64,000 nucleotides of DNA. It comes from Pleodorina starrii. Its lineage: Eukaryota > Chlorophyta > Chlorophyceae > Chlamydomonadales > Volvocaceae. The notes beneath the pieces are model-generated. The model worked only from the letters and a program-made list of their open reading frames with translations, made no database searches and had not been told where the DNA came from. The position numbers and the translations under genes are program-made. The stretch covers positions 9,589,001 to 9,653,000 of the forward strand of contig BRXU01000001.1 of NCBI GenBank assembly GCA_030267565.1, given 5' to 3'. Shown here piece after piece: positions 35,341 to 46,952 of the stretch. Each line of letters starts with the position of its first letter. Within the stretch, counting starts at the first letter, position 1.

Positions 35341-38300
35341 CCGGCGGCGACGGAGTGCGCACGGAAGCGTTGATTTGGCGACATATGAACAGATGGTGTC
35401 TGTATGCCGTACGTGCGGTGCGGCTTGGTAGGTCCTGCGGGTGGCCGTTAGAATGCTTTGGCCGCGTGCGCTCGTGCCTCTTACTTGTGTCAATGGGCGC
35501 CGGGTGCGCACTAACAAACGACTTAATATCTTGTTATGATTTATATATTTTTGCACCCGAAATGGTGATTTACAATATGGGCATGCGGCCTTGACTGTGC
35601 TTGCGCGCGGGCCTTAGTATACCAGGGACTTCCCGCAGCTGTGTATAACTTGCACTGCTGGATTTGGGCAAAGTGATGCAGTGCTTGTGTGATGCATGTC
35701 GGTATGGCCGTTAAGCGCTATCGTGTCGCTATCGTGTTTTTTTTTCTTATTTAACGACCCGGTGTGGGCTGCGTTCTGTGGCGCTTCTGCAGCAGTCTGT
35801 GGTGGCAGGACGTCGTCCTGCGGCATCTCCCTGCCTGCGCAGGTTTACACACGGCGCAACGCACGTCGATGTACGATTAGTACGGTATTTGGTTGGTCGT
35901 ACGGTCGGTAGTAAATCTAACGCTTGATTGGGCAGCTGCCCCGCCTGCGTGCGGCGCGGGGCAGTGTCAACGGCGGCGCGCTTGGGGTTTCGCGTCGCAG
36001 TGGGGAGTGCAGCGCGACAGGTTTTGCCTGGGTTTGTACCCTGCGAGGCCCTTTTTGCACCGCTGAGGAGAGCCTACCTTCCCACTTGTCATAGGCAAAG
36101 GCGTGCTTCCGTATGTCGCCCCGATTCCCTGATTTTCCGTGTCCCACACGATGAGACGTGCATGGCTGAGGCTTGGATTGCCGAGATAATGACGCGTGCC
36201 GTTTTGCGAAAGCCGGCGGAGGTGTGGTGTTTGAGTACCGTCGTTGGGAGTGCCGTATTATGTTCGGTTTGAACTTCGGTCCACGGTGTGAGCGTACCCC
36301 TTGCCCTAAGCCTGAAGGGCGGGTGCGCCATTTGCACCCGCACGTCATGTCAGGTCTGGGCCTTGGGCCAGTCGAGTCCGTGCATGCTTCGAGGTTCGTG
36401 TACTAAATGCTTGGCAGCAATCCGGTATGCCTGCGTCCCTGTACAGACTGTAGATAAGGTACGGTACCTAGAATCCGGAATATGGGTTTTGTCTATAGTT
36501 TGTTCTGGGTGATTTAGCAGGGTGCGTTTTACAGTGGCCTGGGCGCTGTATGTATCCGGGCGAGATGGATGTGACAAGAGTCTGGGCTGCGCGCGGCGAG
36601 GTACTGCACAGCCCTAAGGACCCAAGAAGACATAGCACGTGTGCCAAAGTTGGCTTGAAACCTTGCGAAATGGTGTCAGTAACTCTTGTCTATGCAACGA
36701 TGTTCGCTTCGGAAAACATGAGCGCCAAATGCCGGCGCGGCTTCATGGTGTGGTGTGCAGCGTGCGAGGCTGGACGAGAGCACCTAGGTTTGGCGGCGTG
36801 TGATTCCGCCCACCTCTAGGGGTGGGGGCCGGAATGGGAATGCCGTACCACCCGTCGGCTTGGTACGCTCCTGGACTGGGCGGATCTGGGCGTCACACTG
36901 GTCGACGTTTTGGTTGCATTTTGGAGCGCGGGGGCCAGCTGCTGCCTGCCTGCCACTCCCATTCTCTTCTGTGCGAAGGTACAGTGTACTAGCCGCTGGC
37001 GAACGCCGCCCAAGGGAATCCCCACATGGCGAGTCGGTTGCCCTTTGGAAATCTCTGGCTGTAGTACTATCCCTGCTTTCGTATTTGGTTTGGATAACCG
37101 GCGTGCCGCGAACCCGGCAACCTGGGAATCCGTCCTGCACCGGTTGCTTTGTCATGTGCAGCGGACGGCACGCATGCCGGGCGGGGCGGCGAAGCAGCAG
37201 CTAGACTACAGCTCGGGCATCTGTATCTATTGCTGGCCCCGCGGCCCGGCCTTCGTGGCGAGACCGCGCTCCTTCTACCTACGCAATGCTACCTATGATC
37301 CGGTGCGGGTTGCACCGAAGCTGCACGAAGCTAGTCAGTCGTAACTGGGTTGTGATGACGTTAGCCAGCCAGGGTGATCAGGCCTGGCCGGCGCGTCACT
37401 ACTCTCGAAACATGTCGGCTGGCCTGGGCGGATGCCCAATGGAGACTACTGAACTGGTGTTACAGTCATTCCGCTTGAAGCACCACTATACTTCAGCATG
37501 TACGTATGCAGTATGACCAAGCGAAGCGCTTCACACTGGAAGCGCTTGCACCTAGGTAGAACTCGCACTGGACGAGCAGTGATTGGTTTCGGAGCCCGGG
37601 CATGACCCTGGGTCCCGGCACGAGCCCAACCGAAAGCGTTCATCTGCGCCCCAACTGTCAGTCAGTTTGACCAGATACCAACGGTGCACGACAGCTTCGC
37701 TGGGCAGGCCATGATGCGGGCGGTGCTGCTCCTGGTGAGCTGCCCAGCATGTACGACACTACACTCGACATGAGCCCCTGTTCAGGGGGGCCCTGTGCTG
37801 CAAGCCTGTGGCCAATGATGTATAGAACCTTGCGGCAACCGCAACATTTGAAGCAAAGCAAGGCCTGCGGCTCAGCCCCCAAGCCCCAACCCTGGCACCT
37901 GTCGCACCAACCGGGGTAGGATAGTCCCACGGATGGGATGAAAACATTCCCGAAGGTACCATGGGCAAGGTTTCCGGGATCGCCGGGTCCCTGGTCAGCA
38001 TGCCGCGCTTTAGTGGGGCGATCGATGGTTACAAGGGGCGCGCGCTTTAGGCGCTGATAATAAGACACACCAGCCAACAGATAACGGTGAGGCACAGGGC
38101 CAACGGCCAAGCCATCCAAGTCAAATCCACGGGTATCGGGCATGGGGGTGCACTCCGACAAACGGAAACGTTGGTCGAATGACTGAAGCGTGCCCGACGT
38201 GTCGACCAAGTATCAACGACATAAGTTGATGCATTGCTACTGACAGTTCAATCATGTGTCAGTATCTGGCTTCATTTTTGCAAGTTTTTACTTCAACAGG

Positions 38301-41271
38301 AATAAGAAAATGGTGCAGAGTTTGGCCACAAGCGGGGCGCCAGACCCGGGCCGGTACCCGCGGTACAGCAAATGTACCAATCATTAAAGCTTACCCGCTC
38401 ACACATAAATTTGTCGAAACCTGGCGTAATGGGCCTCCTGCACTGACCAATGTTACGGACGCAAGTTCCGTAATGTCGGCCGTAAGATTGGCTAAGCCGG
38501 TACACGCGTACACCCGACATGATTGTTGCCAAATTAATTACGCAAACATCGGTTTTTGGCGCCGTCATTACATGACATTCTCTTCGGCAAGTTTGATCAC
38601 CCTGGTTACCGGCTTGATGGCGTTTCCTCGAAATACCAATACCGTACTGCACCATGCCATCCAAATGTATCACGTCACAACTCCGTTGACAAATTTGGCG
38701 CGCGTAATCGTAAGCGCAACGTCGGCTGACAGGGTGCACCTTTTGTTATTATTGTTCCTGCCAGCTCGGTAGGCGCTTAGGCGTGAGTACTTTGAACGTG
38801 CGACTGGTAGCAGTTTGTTCCCATTCGACGGTCCGACTTCCCACGTACGCACATCCGGTCATACCCATGGAAATCTGGAAACGTAGGGGCACTGAACCAC
38901 TGGGTCAGTCAGGACCCGCACCAACCTGTAGACAATCCCCGCTGGCCCCCACGCCAAATTACAGCTTCTCCCACAGCTCCGGACATGTGGTATCCCCATG
39001 CGGCCTTGAAAGCCCTCTCGCCATGCCTTCGTCGCGCCACGTCGCGAAAAAGAGTTATAACCATGCGGAGACGTCCCTCTGCACACCCGACAAGGCTCGC
39101 CGTTTCAGGCAGCCGCATGCAAACGTGGCGCGGCGGCGGCGGCGGCATGCCGTTTCCAACCGTAAGGCGTTTGCCGTGGCGGCACGCACCTGCATAGATC
39201 CGCCTAGGGTAGTTTGAAGCCGTTCGCATGCGTCAGCTTCGTTTTAATGTGTGTGTGTATGTCCTCGGAATAAGCAAGCTGTTCTTTGCCCAAGCACGCC
39301 GTCTCATGTGAAGCGGCGGAGACCCGCGGGTCGGCGCTCATGAGAAGCCTCGCTATGCACTGATTCGGAATCCCTCCTGGCGTCGCAATCCAGGGAGCCG
39401 TTGTTGGGTCGCTGCTGGCAGGTCAGGAAGGTACTACAGAAATACGCGACCCGCTCCCGAAAGCCAGATTTGACGTAGGGACTCGTATATGTAGGGGCTC
39501 GTTCTGCCAATTCTGCCACGCTCGCAAAGGAGCGCTGCACTTTACAGGCGATGCTTCAACGTGCCTTGCAGTAAATGCGGCTGGGTAGTGGTTACGGCTG
39601 AACTTGGGCTGGTGGAGAGACGGCTATGATCTGGAAACTGCTCTTGCCCGTGCTGGAAGACACGCGCGGGAGCCGTCCCAGGCCGTCCCGAGTGGGTGGC
39701 TCGAATTCCCGCCTTGTTCCGGCGCACTGCTTTCACACAATGATTGTGTTGGGGTCGCCAGTTGCTGCCCGAAAGGTGAACTTTGACGTCCAGTACAACG
39801 CGCGTGTGTGTGTGTGTGTGTGTGCGCGTGTGTGACGAGGCGTGACAAGGTACGGACGTTCTATGCCTTTCACCCTTTCTACGAAAATTTCCCGGGGTGC
39901 TGTGTCAGTCCCGGCTGCAGCTTCTGGTCAACGACACTCATACCACGCTTGTGTTGCAGTTGCCACCCAATGCACGGTTAGTCGCTCCCGGGGAAATGGA
40001 CAAAGTCGAGCGCGATGGAAGGGTTGGCGCTAAGGTACCGCACTGCGCACTCCGGACAGTTTCCCCTGACAGAAAACATGCTGCCGTTTTCCTGACAGAC
40101 TCATGGAGCTGCACGCCTTATGCCTCGTGATGCTTCAGCGAGGCCGGGCTATGCGCTATCCCATTTTGGACGAATCGAGCTTTGTAATCAATGCAAGCTT
40201 TACAAATGATAAACATCGTTAATCCATGAGACAAAATACGCTGTCCAAGCGGGTGGCAACGACCAGCTAAAGCCGAAGTCAACTCTGTCTATGTTTCCAC
40301 ACTCCTTTGGACGCCGTGCCATATATAAATTAATCTTGTAGCTTAGTTAAGTATCTGTCAAGGCTCCAACGGGAGTCTTCATAATCAAAAAGTTCCCGGC
40401 GTCGGGCCCCAGCGCCGCGAGCTGTAACTTCATAACCGCGAAGCTTCAACCGTGGCCATGCAGCAGAAGGCGATGGCATTGTTAAAACGGAGCATAATGC
40501 ATCACGTAGCGTCATTGCCCTTTACCCTCAGCTAATTGGTACTAGCGAAGGTACAGCATGACGTTTAGGTAATGTCCGACCGGCCCGATTACTTACGCAA
40601 GCCTACGATTGCGGCGTCCCTATACAACCCCAGGCAAAATAGATTTAAAGGTATCCATTACATTTCGACACTAGATAACTCTCGTCAGCGCTGCCCCACG
40701 CGCCTGCTCGCAGTCGTCTTTTATCCTGAACGACGCCCGGTTCCGGCGAGTGTGCACTCTCGGGCATCCAGCGTGCCCTAAGATAGCGGAATTAACCAGG
40801 GCGGCCCGCGTTTGCCAGGCCGTTTCGTTTTCGAAGTCTCGCTCGGCTGGGAGCCCCTTGCGGCCTTTTTGCAAAAGACAGCCGCTCCTTGTTCAACAAG
40901 TGGAATAACTATAAGCAGTGTGACAGCAAGTTGTGGTTGCCGGTCCGTCAGGCTGCTTCGGTGCCGCTCCGAAAAGAGGTGAGTCGAGCTATACGATGCC
41001 AGCCCTCCGCACCTATGTATGCTGAACGTTGGATAAATTCATTTCAAAATAGATGCCATTTTACATAACATGGCAAGCTTTTGTGCCTGCAGCTTCACAC
41101 ACCTTTCGGCGTCCTGACAGACACAGCTCCTGCCAATTTCCTCCGATGTCGTCCCTTTTTCTCTTTCTAATTTAAAGGCAACCATTCAATCTTTGCAGTT
41201 CGGCAGCGGTTGAACTGAGTTCGAAGGGTCCGAGCTCGAGCCTTGCGTAATCTTCGTAAACCTTTCCAAAT
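35341..41271. other. Gene-poor, AT-richer block, almost free of simple repeats
   Basis: About 5.9 kb in which Gln/Ala/Pro-type low complexity, G-runs and minisatellites disappear apart from a short (GT)n near 39805. No exon with family character, tRNA or long terminal repeats were found. It ends with the promoter/5' UTR of the gene starting 41272. Confidence 0.45.
37658..38143 (-). CDS. Hypothetical ORF, 161 codons
   Basis: Open from ATG 38143 to 37658 on the minus strand (the frame stays open upstream to 38209). The predicted protein has a Cys cluster, WCDRCQGWGLG followed by LLCFKCCGCRKVLYIIGH, that could be zinc-binding. Third-position GC is lower than in the confirmed genes and there is no recognisable family, so chance is a serious alternative. 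Confidence 0.15.
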   Translation of the reverse strand: MPDTRGFDLDGLAVGPVPHRYLLAGVSYYQRLKRAPLVTIDRPTKARHADQGPGDPGNLAHGTFGNVFIPSVGLSYPGWCDRCQGWGLGAEPQALLCFKCCGCRKVLYIIGHRLAAQGPPEQGLMSSVVSYMLGSSPGAAPPASWPAQRSCRAPLVSGQTD

Positions 41272-44200
41272 ATGGGCACACCCCCTCCCCTTCCGGAGCC
41301 GGTTCGTGGTCTCCGTCTCGAGGAACGTGCTCCTTCGATAACCACGTTGATTGTCGATGCCGTTAAGGCGGTATCGTCCGCAAGGTGGGTGGTATGAGTT
41401 GGTTGGTGCCAACGTGGCCAGTCGCGCCAACTCGTCGCCCCTGGTCCCCATCCGAAGCTGGTGCTAACCTGCAATTCCGTTCCAAATTGTCTTTCTGGCT
41501 GCCCGCAGCGTTGGACCTGTGTGCGCGTCCGACCTGCTTTCGGCTGTTCAAGTCGACGTGCCAGGCCTGCAGCCCTCGCGGTTTGCCGGCTTTGCCGCGG
41601 ACGCTCCCAACGTCTCTGCACGACCGCACACCTCTCCCTTTGCTGTTGTGGCCGGAGGCGATGAGGGCTCCTGCACCGCCGGGTCACCGATCGGCGACGA
41701 TGCCATCTCGCAGCATGACGCGCTGACGCACTGCCAGCAGCAGCAGCAGCTGATGGGCCAGCAGCACGCTGAGCCCGCCCGATTGTCCATGCCGAGCTCT
41801 CCATTTGAGTCGGGCAGGGTGACGACGTCCATCGGCGGCCACTTCGCCTCACAGGGCGCGGAAACCCATCACCAGGCCATCGGCGCCGCCCGCGCCAAGC
41901 AGCACTCCGAGCCGGCCGCGCCCGTGAGCCCCCATCCCTGGAGCCCCGCCTCCGTCCAGGGCCACCTGTGGAACCACGCCGACGACGGCGTCCTCCGCAG
42001 CGGTGGCGGCGGCGGCCAGCGCATCTCCGACCCCGCCGTCCTGGCCCTGCCCCTCTCCGCCCCCAACCCCCTCACCAACGCCACCGCCGCCCCCTCACGC
42101 CGCGTGCTCTCCGATCTTCATCTTCCCTCCTCCGCCTCCTCCGTCTCGCCCCTCGACGCCGCCGAGGAGGAACTCTCGCCGCGCCTGCAGAAGCGGCTGG
42201 AGGCCATGCTGCCAGACGTTCTTCGCAGCCTGCTACCCAGCCTGCTCCCCGCCCTCGTGCCGGCCGCCGTGGCCGCCGCTCTGCCCGCCGCCTCGTCCGC
42301 CGCCGCCGCGTCGCCCGCCGCTTCCTCCCTAGAATCCATTCTGCCTGCCCTACTGGAAGCGGCGCTGCTGCCGGCGCTGGCGACCTCGCTGCCCAAGGCG
42401 ATCGCCGCCACCACGAGCGTGCTGTTCAAGGCCGCCGCCGCCACCGCCGCCACCGCGGCGCCCGAGGAGGTGTCCCGCCTGCCGCCGCCGCCACCGGCCG
42501 CCGCTGCCTCCGGTGAGCGCCAGCAGTCGACGTCTCTGGAGCAGCAGTGCGCTGCCGAGGCTCAGTTGGTCCGTATGCTGTTCGGCGCCGACGGCCTGGA
42601 GCAACAACAGCCGGCCGCCGCCGCCGCGCCCAGCGTTCTGGACGTCGCCGCCGCCATCGCCAGTCGCGGCAGCAGCGCGGCGGGCAGCGACCACTCGGCC
42701 AGCCGCGCCGGCAGCCCCACCGGCAGCGGCACCGGCAGCGGCGCCAGGTCTCCGGCCGGGCAGCGGATCGACTCATCGGCCCCCGTCGTCGTCGTCGCTG
42801 CGCAGCAGCAACAACAGCAGCAGAACGAAGACGACGACGCGATTTTACACCAGTTCGAGCAGCAGGTCAAGGCAACGGCCGTCGGCACCGTCTCCGCCGG
42901 CGCCTCCGACCGCGCGCCCGCTCGCCGGCCCTCCCTGGCGGCCTTCGCCGGTGCGACCACCTCGCTCAACACCGCCGCTGGGGACATGTTTTCCCGCCGC
43001 CTCTCGGACACCAACTGCCACCTCGTCGCCACCACCGGCGGCGGCGGGTCTGGTGCGCGGACGGCAGCGGCGGGCCGCCCGCCAGTCAACGTTGCCAAGA
43101 TCCCGGCGGGCCACTCGCCCAACGGCCACGGCCACGTCGTTGTCGTTGGCGGCCAGCAAAACCCGCAGCAGCAGCAGCAGCAGCAACAGCTTCTTCCGTA
43201 CTGCAGGAGCAGCGGTGGCAGCGGCGGCGGCGGCGGCGGCAACTCGACCCACAGCCTGATGGGTCATCCCGAGGACGGTGTCAGCAGCAGCAGCGCGGAC
43301 GACGCGCTGAGCTCCTGCAGCGGCGGCGACATGCCGTCGCCGTACAATGACCTGCATGCCGTCGCCCTCTCGCTGGGCACTGGCGGCGCCGTCAACAGCG
43401 GCGCCAACAGCTTCCTGCTGTCCGGCGGCAGCGGCGGCGACGTCACCGGCGCCGACGCCGCGGCGACGGGCCTGTACGGCATCAGCGGCGACATGCTGCT
43501 GGACCGCCTGCAGCAGGTGCACCAGTCCCAGCACAGCGCCGCCGCCGCCGCCGCCGCCGCCGGGGGCCATCACGTGGCCTCTCCCGCGGAGTTGCTGCGG
43601 AGCCAGCTCGCCGCAGCCCAGCAGGCGCAGCAGCAGCAGCAGTCGACGCAGGCGGCCACCACCGCCGCGGCTGTCTCGGCAGCGCTCTTCGCCCAGCAGC
43701 AACAGCAGCAGCAGCAGCGCCAGCAGCAGCAACAGCAGGAGGCGCAGGCGCAGGCCGCGGCAGTGTGCGCGCAGCAGCAACTGCAGCAGCTGCAGCAGCT
43801 GCAGGCGTTTGTGTCGGGCCGCTCTCTCAGCGAGCAGGACCTCGTGGTGCCGCCATCGCCGCCGCTGGGCACCGTCGCCGCCGCCGCCGGCGGCGGCGTG
43901 CCTTGGCGCCGCTCCTCGGCCACCGACGCCACCTTTGGCGCGTCGGCCGCCGACCTGTGGCAGAGCGACGCCGACGCCCTGGGCTTCGCCGCCGCGCAAC
44001 TGGCGCTGGGCCAGCAGCAGCAACAGCAACAAGCGCAGCAGCAGCAGCAGGTCATGGCCGCCGGCATCCTGCAACAACAGCAGCAACAGCAGGCCGCGGC
44101 GGCGGCGGCGCAGCAACAGCATCAGCAGCTGCTCGCGCAGTCGCTCGCCGCCGTCGCCGCCGCCAACGCCGCCGGCCGCGCCGTGCGCCCGGAGGACTTT

Positions 44201-46952
44201 CTCGCCTTCGGCGCCGCCGGCCTGCAGCTGCCCGCCGCGTCGACGGCGGGGCTCGGCGGCCAGGCTGCCGCGGCGCAGCTGGCGGCGGCAGCCGCCGCCG
44301 CCGCCGGCGGCGGCGGCGGCGCCGCCGCCGCCACCGCCACCGACCTGGCATCCTACATGGACGCGGCGTTGCGGCGGATGCTGCTGGTGAGTCCTCAAGT
44401 GGCTTCGGAGCTCGCTCGGGCTTGCGGCGCCTTCAGCGGCGCTCACGCGCAGCTGCACCACCTGTGCTGCGTCATTGCGGAGCAGCTGCTGGATGTGGCG
44501 GCGATGGCGCCGGAGGTGGCGGCGGCGCTGCTGCGGGCGCTGGCGGCGCACCGCGCGCGCGGCGCGCAGGCGACGGACGTCGACCCGCGCGTGATGGGCC
44601 GCATCCTGCAGCTCCTTCGGTGAGTGGCGGGGAGGGAGGGAGGGAGGGACGCCGCTGCTGCTGCTGCTGCTGCCCTTCCGGCTGCTGCTCGCCGCTGCCC
44701 CCCAACGCTCACAAGGGGACTTGTGTGGGATTTGCGGGGAGGTGGGCGGCTCTTGCTCTAAAACCTCTTGCCTAGTTCAGCTCGTGCCGCAGTCCTCCAA
44801 CCGCGTTTGGTGATGATAATGGTTGTGGGTTGGCGCTGCTGAGCCCCTTCCAAACCCGCCATCTCTAGAGCCAAAACGCCCCCCCCCCGCCCGCCCCCGC
44901 GCTCGTGCTGCCCCTCCTCCTCGTCCCCCTTCCCTCCCGCAGTGCCGGCCCCGCCGGCCGCCAGCTGTGCCTGGTGTCCCTGGAGCAATGGGTGGACGGC
45001 CTGAGCCGCATCCACAAGCGCCGCGCCTACCTGGACACGATCCTCCACAACTACCAGCTCACGCTCAAGCGCCTGGTGCAGGCCATGGGGCACCAGGTGG
45101 GTGGGGTGGGTGGCTGGGTAGGTGGCACCGGTATCCGTATCACAGGTCGCGGATCTCTCCTGCCATGCCTGGAGGGGGGGCAGGGCCTCTGTTTGTGACC
45201 TGACCCCTCACCCGCCTTGCTGCCACCCGCCTCTTGCTGCCCCACCCACCTACCCACAACCAGGTCCACGCGGTCAACATGGCCCTTCCTCGCCAGCTGC
45301 TCAACGACCTGTCCCCCCGGGCGCTGCTGCTGCTGACGGCGGAGCTGGCGCCCTACCCGCTGCTGCAGCCGCGCCGCTGGTCGGAGGAGATCATCTGGAC
45401 ACTCACCCAGATGCACGCCATGGGAGTCGACATGCCCGCCGCCGCGGGCGTCGCCGCCCAGCAGGCCGCCGCCGCCGCCGCCTCGCCTCCCGCCAGCGCC
45501 TTCCAATGGGAGCTGCGTCGGGCGCTGGCGGCCACGGCCGAGGACATCGCCACCGCCGGCGGCGGCGCCTCGGCAGCCTGCGGCCAGTCGCCGCCCGGCG
45601 GCGGCGGCGCGGCGCTGGCGGGCCTGCTTGCCGGTAGCGGCGGGCAGGGCGGCGGCTCGTCGGGCTCAACGACGCCCGGCGGCACCTCGGTGCCGTGGGC
45701 CGCGCACGCGGCGCTGCACCGGCATCTGCTGCTGGGGCTGCGGCGGGTGCAGTCGCGCTTCTTCAGCGACCGACTGCGGAAGATGCACGGTGGGTGGGTG
45801 GGTGGCTAGGGTGAGAGCTGATGAGAGGGAGGGGCGGGAGCACGTGGCGCCTTTGAAGTGTCTGCCAGGGCCCCCGCCCGTCCCCATTTTGGCTCGTCCT
45901 CGTCCTCGTCCTCGTCCTCCGCTGTGCGGCGCGGGCGCTTGCTAAGCTTTGCTAATTCATTGGTTCCTCGGCAGTTGAGCAGTTGTGTTGTGTTGTGGTG
46001 TGGTGTATTGTGTGTCAGCGTGTTGCTGCGCAGTCGCCCCCAGCGTGGTCGGTCGGGCGCGTGTCGAGCCTCTCTTGTTCGCCCAACCTTGACCCTACAT
46101 TACATGTCCGGTACTGAAGCCCAACTCCGCTGCGAGAGCCACTTGTGAATGCCCTTGATACGACCCCACCCGCCCACCGACTGAACGACCGAGCTTGGTG
46201 TACCTAAACCTCAACCAACTCTGCTGGCCTGGTGTCGTATATATATCGTGTCTGTCGTATGCCTGTAGGCCTGTACGGCGATTCCGTGGAGGCGCTTCTC
46301 CGGTCTTCGCTGCCGCAGGACGTGTTGGTTCCGGAGCGTGAGGTGGTGGTGCTGGTGGCGGTGCTGCTGATGCTCGAGTGCCGCATGCGCCCCGAGGACT
46401 TTGACGCGGCGTTTGGGCGAGACCTGCAGCGCTGCCTGGCGGTGTCGTCGGTGGAGGAGGTGGCGGCGCGGCTCAGGTGGGGGTGCGGAGGGCTACGACT
46501 GGAGGCGTATACCGTATGACCTGACCTGACCTGGTCTCCTCTCTCCTCTCCTCTCCTCTCCTCTCCTATGATTGGTGTGTGCTGCGCATGCTTGTGTGTG
46601 TATATGTGTTGTGTGAATTGTGTGACAGCTTATGGTGTTGGGCAGCTGCTTTTGCCCGTCGCTGTCGGCTGTCTGATACCTCTCCCGCGCCGCTCCTTTC
46701 CTCCGCTGCGCCGCAACCCAACCCAAGTACCCATCCCAGGTACCCAACCTCCCCGCACTGCAATGCAATGCAACGCCGTGTCCCGCAACGCAACAACGCC
46801 CCTCCCCCTCCCCGCCCCTCCTTGCCCCCCCGTCCCCTCCCCGCAGGTGCGGTCTGGTGCCCGACTCGCCGCTGCGTGTGGACCCCCACAAGAGCCGAGC
46901 GCTGTCGCAGCTCCTCAAGATGGGTCTGCTGCCGGGGCAGGCGCAGTTCTGA
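41272..46952 (+). CDS. Large Gln/Ala-rich protein, unrecognised (1405 residues)
   Basis: Exons 41272-41384, 41509-44619, 44943-45096, 45264-45789, 46269-46476 and 46847-46952; all junctions in phase, 1406 codons with TGA. The first exon gives MGTPPPLPEPVRGLRLEERA and ends at a GTGGGT donor. This resolves the otherwise ATG-less 5' end of the big exon. The big exon has an amphipathic segment LSPRLQKRLEAMLPDVLRSL, then long poly-Gln, poly-Ala and Gly/Ser tracts. A compact predicted-helical C-terminal region (about 980-1405) contains ASYMDAALRRMLLVSPQVAS, LVSLEQWVDGLSRIHKRRAY, RWSEEIIWTLTQMHAMG and CRMRPEDFDAAFGRDLQ. Such architecture is common in transcription or RNA regulators, but no domain is identified and no function is claimed. 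Confidence 0.8.
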
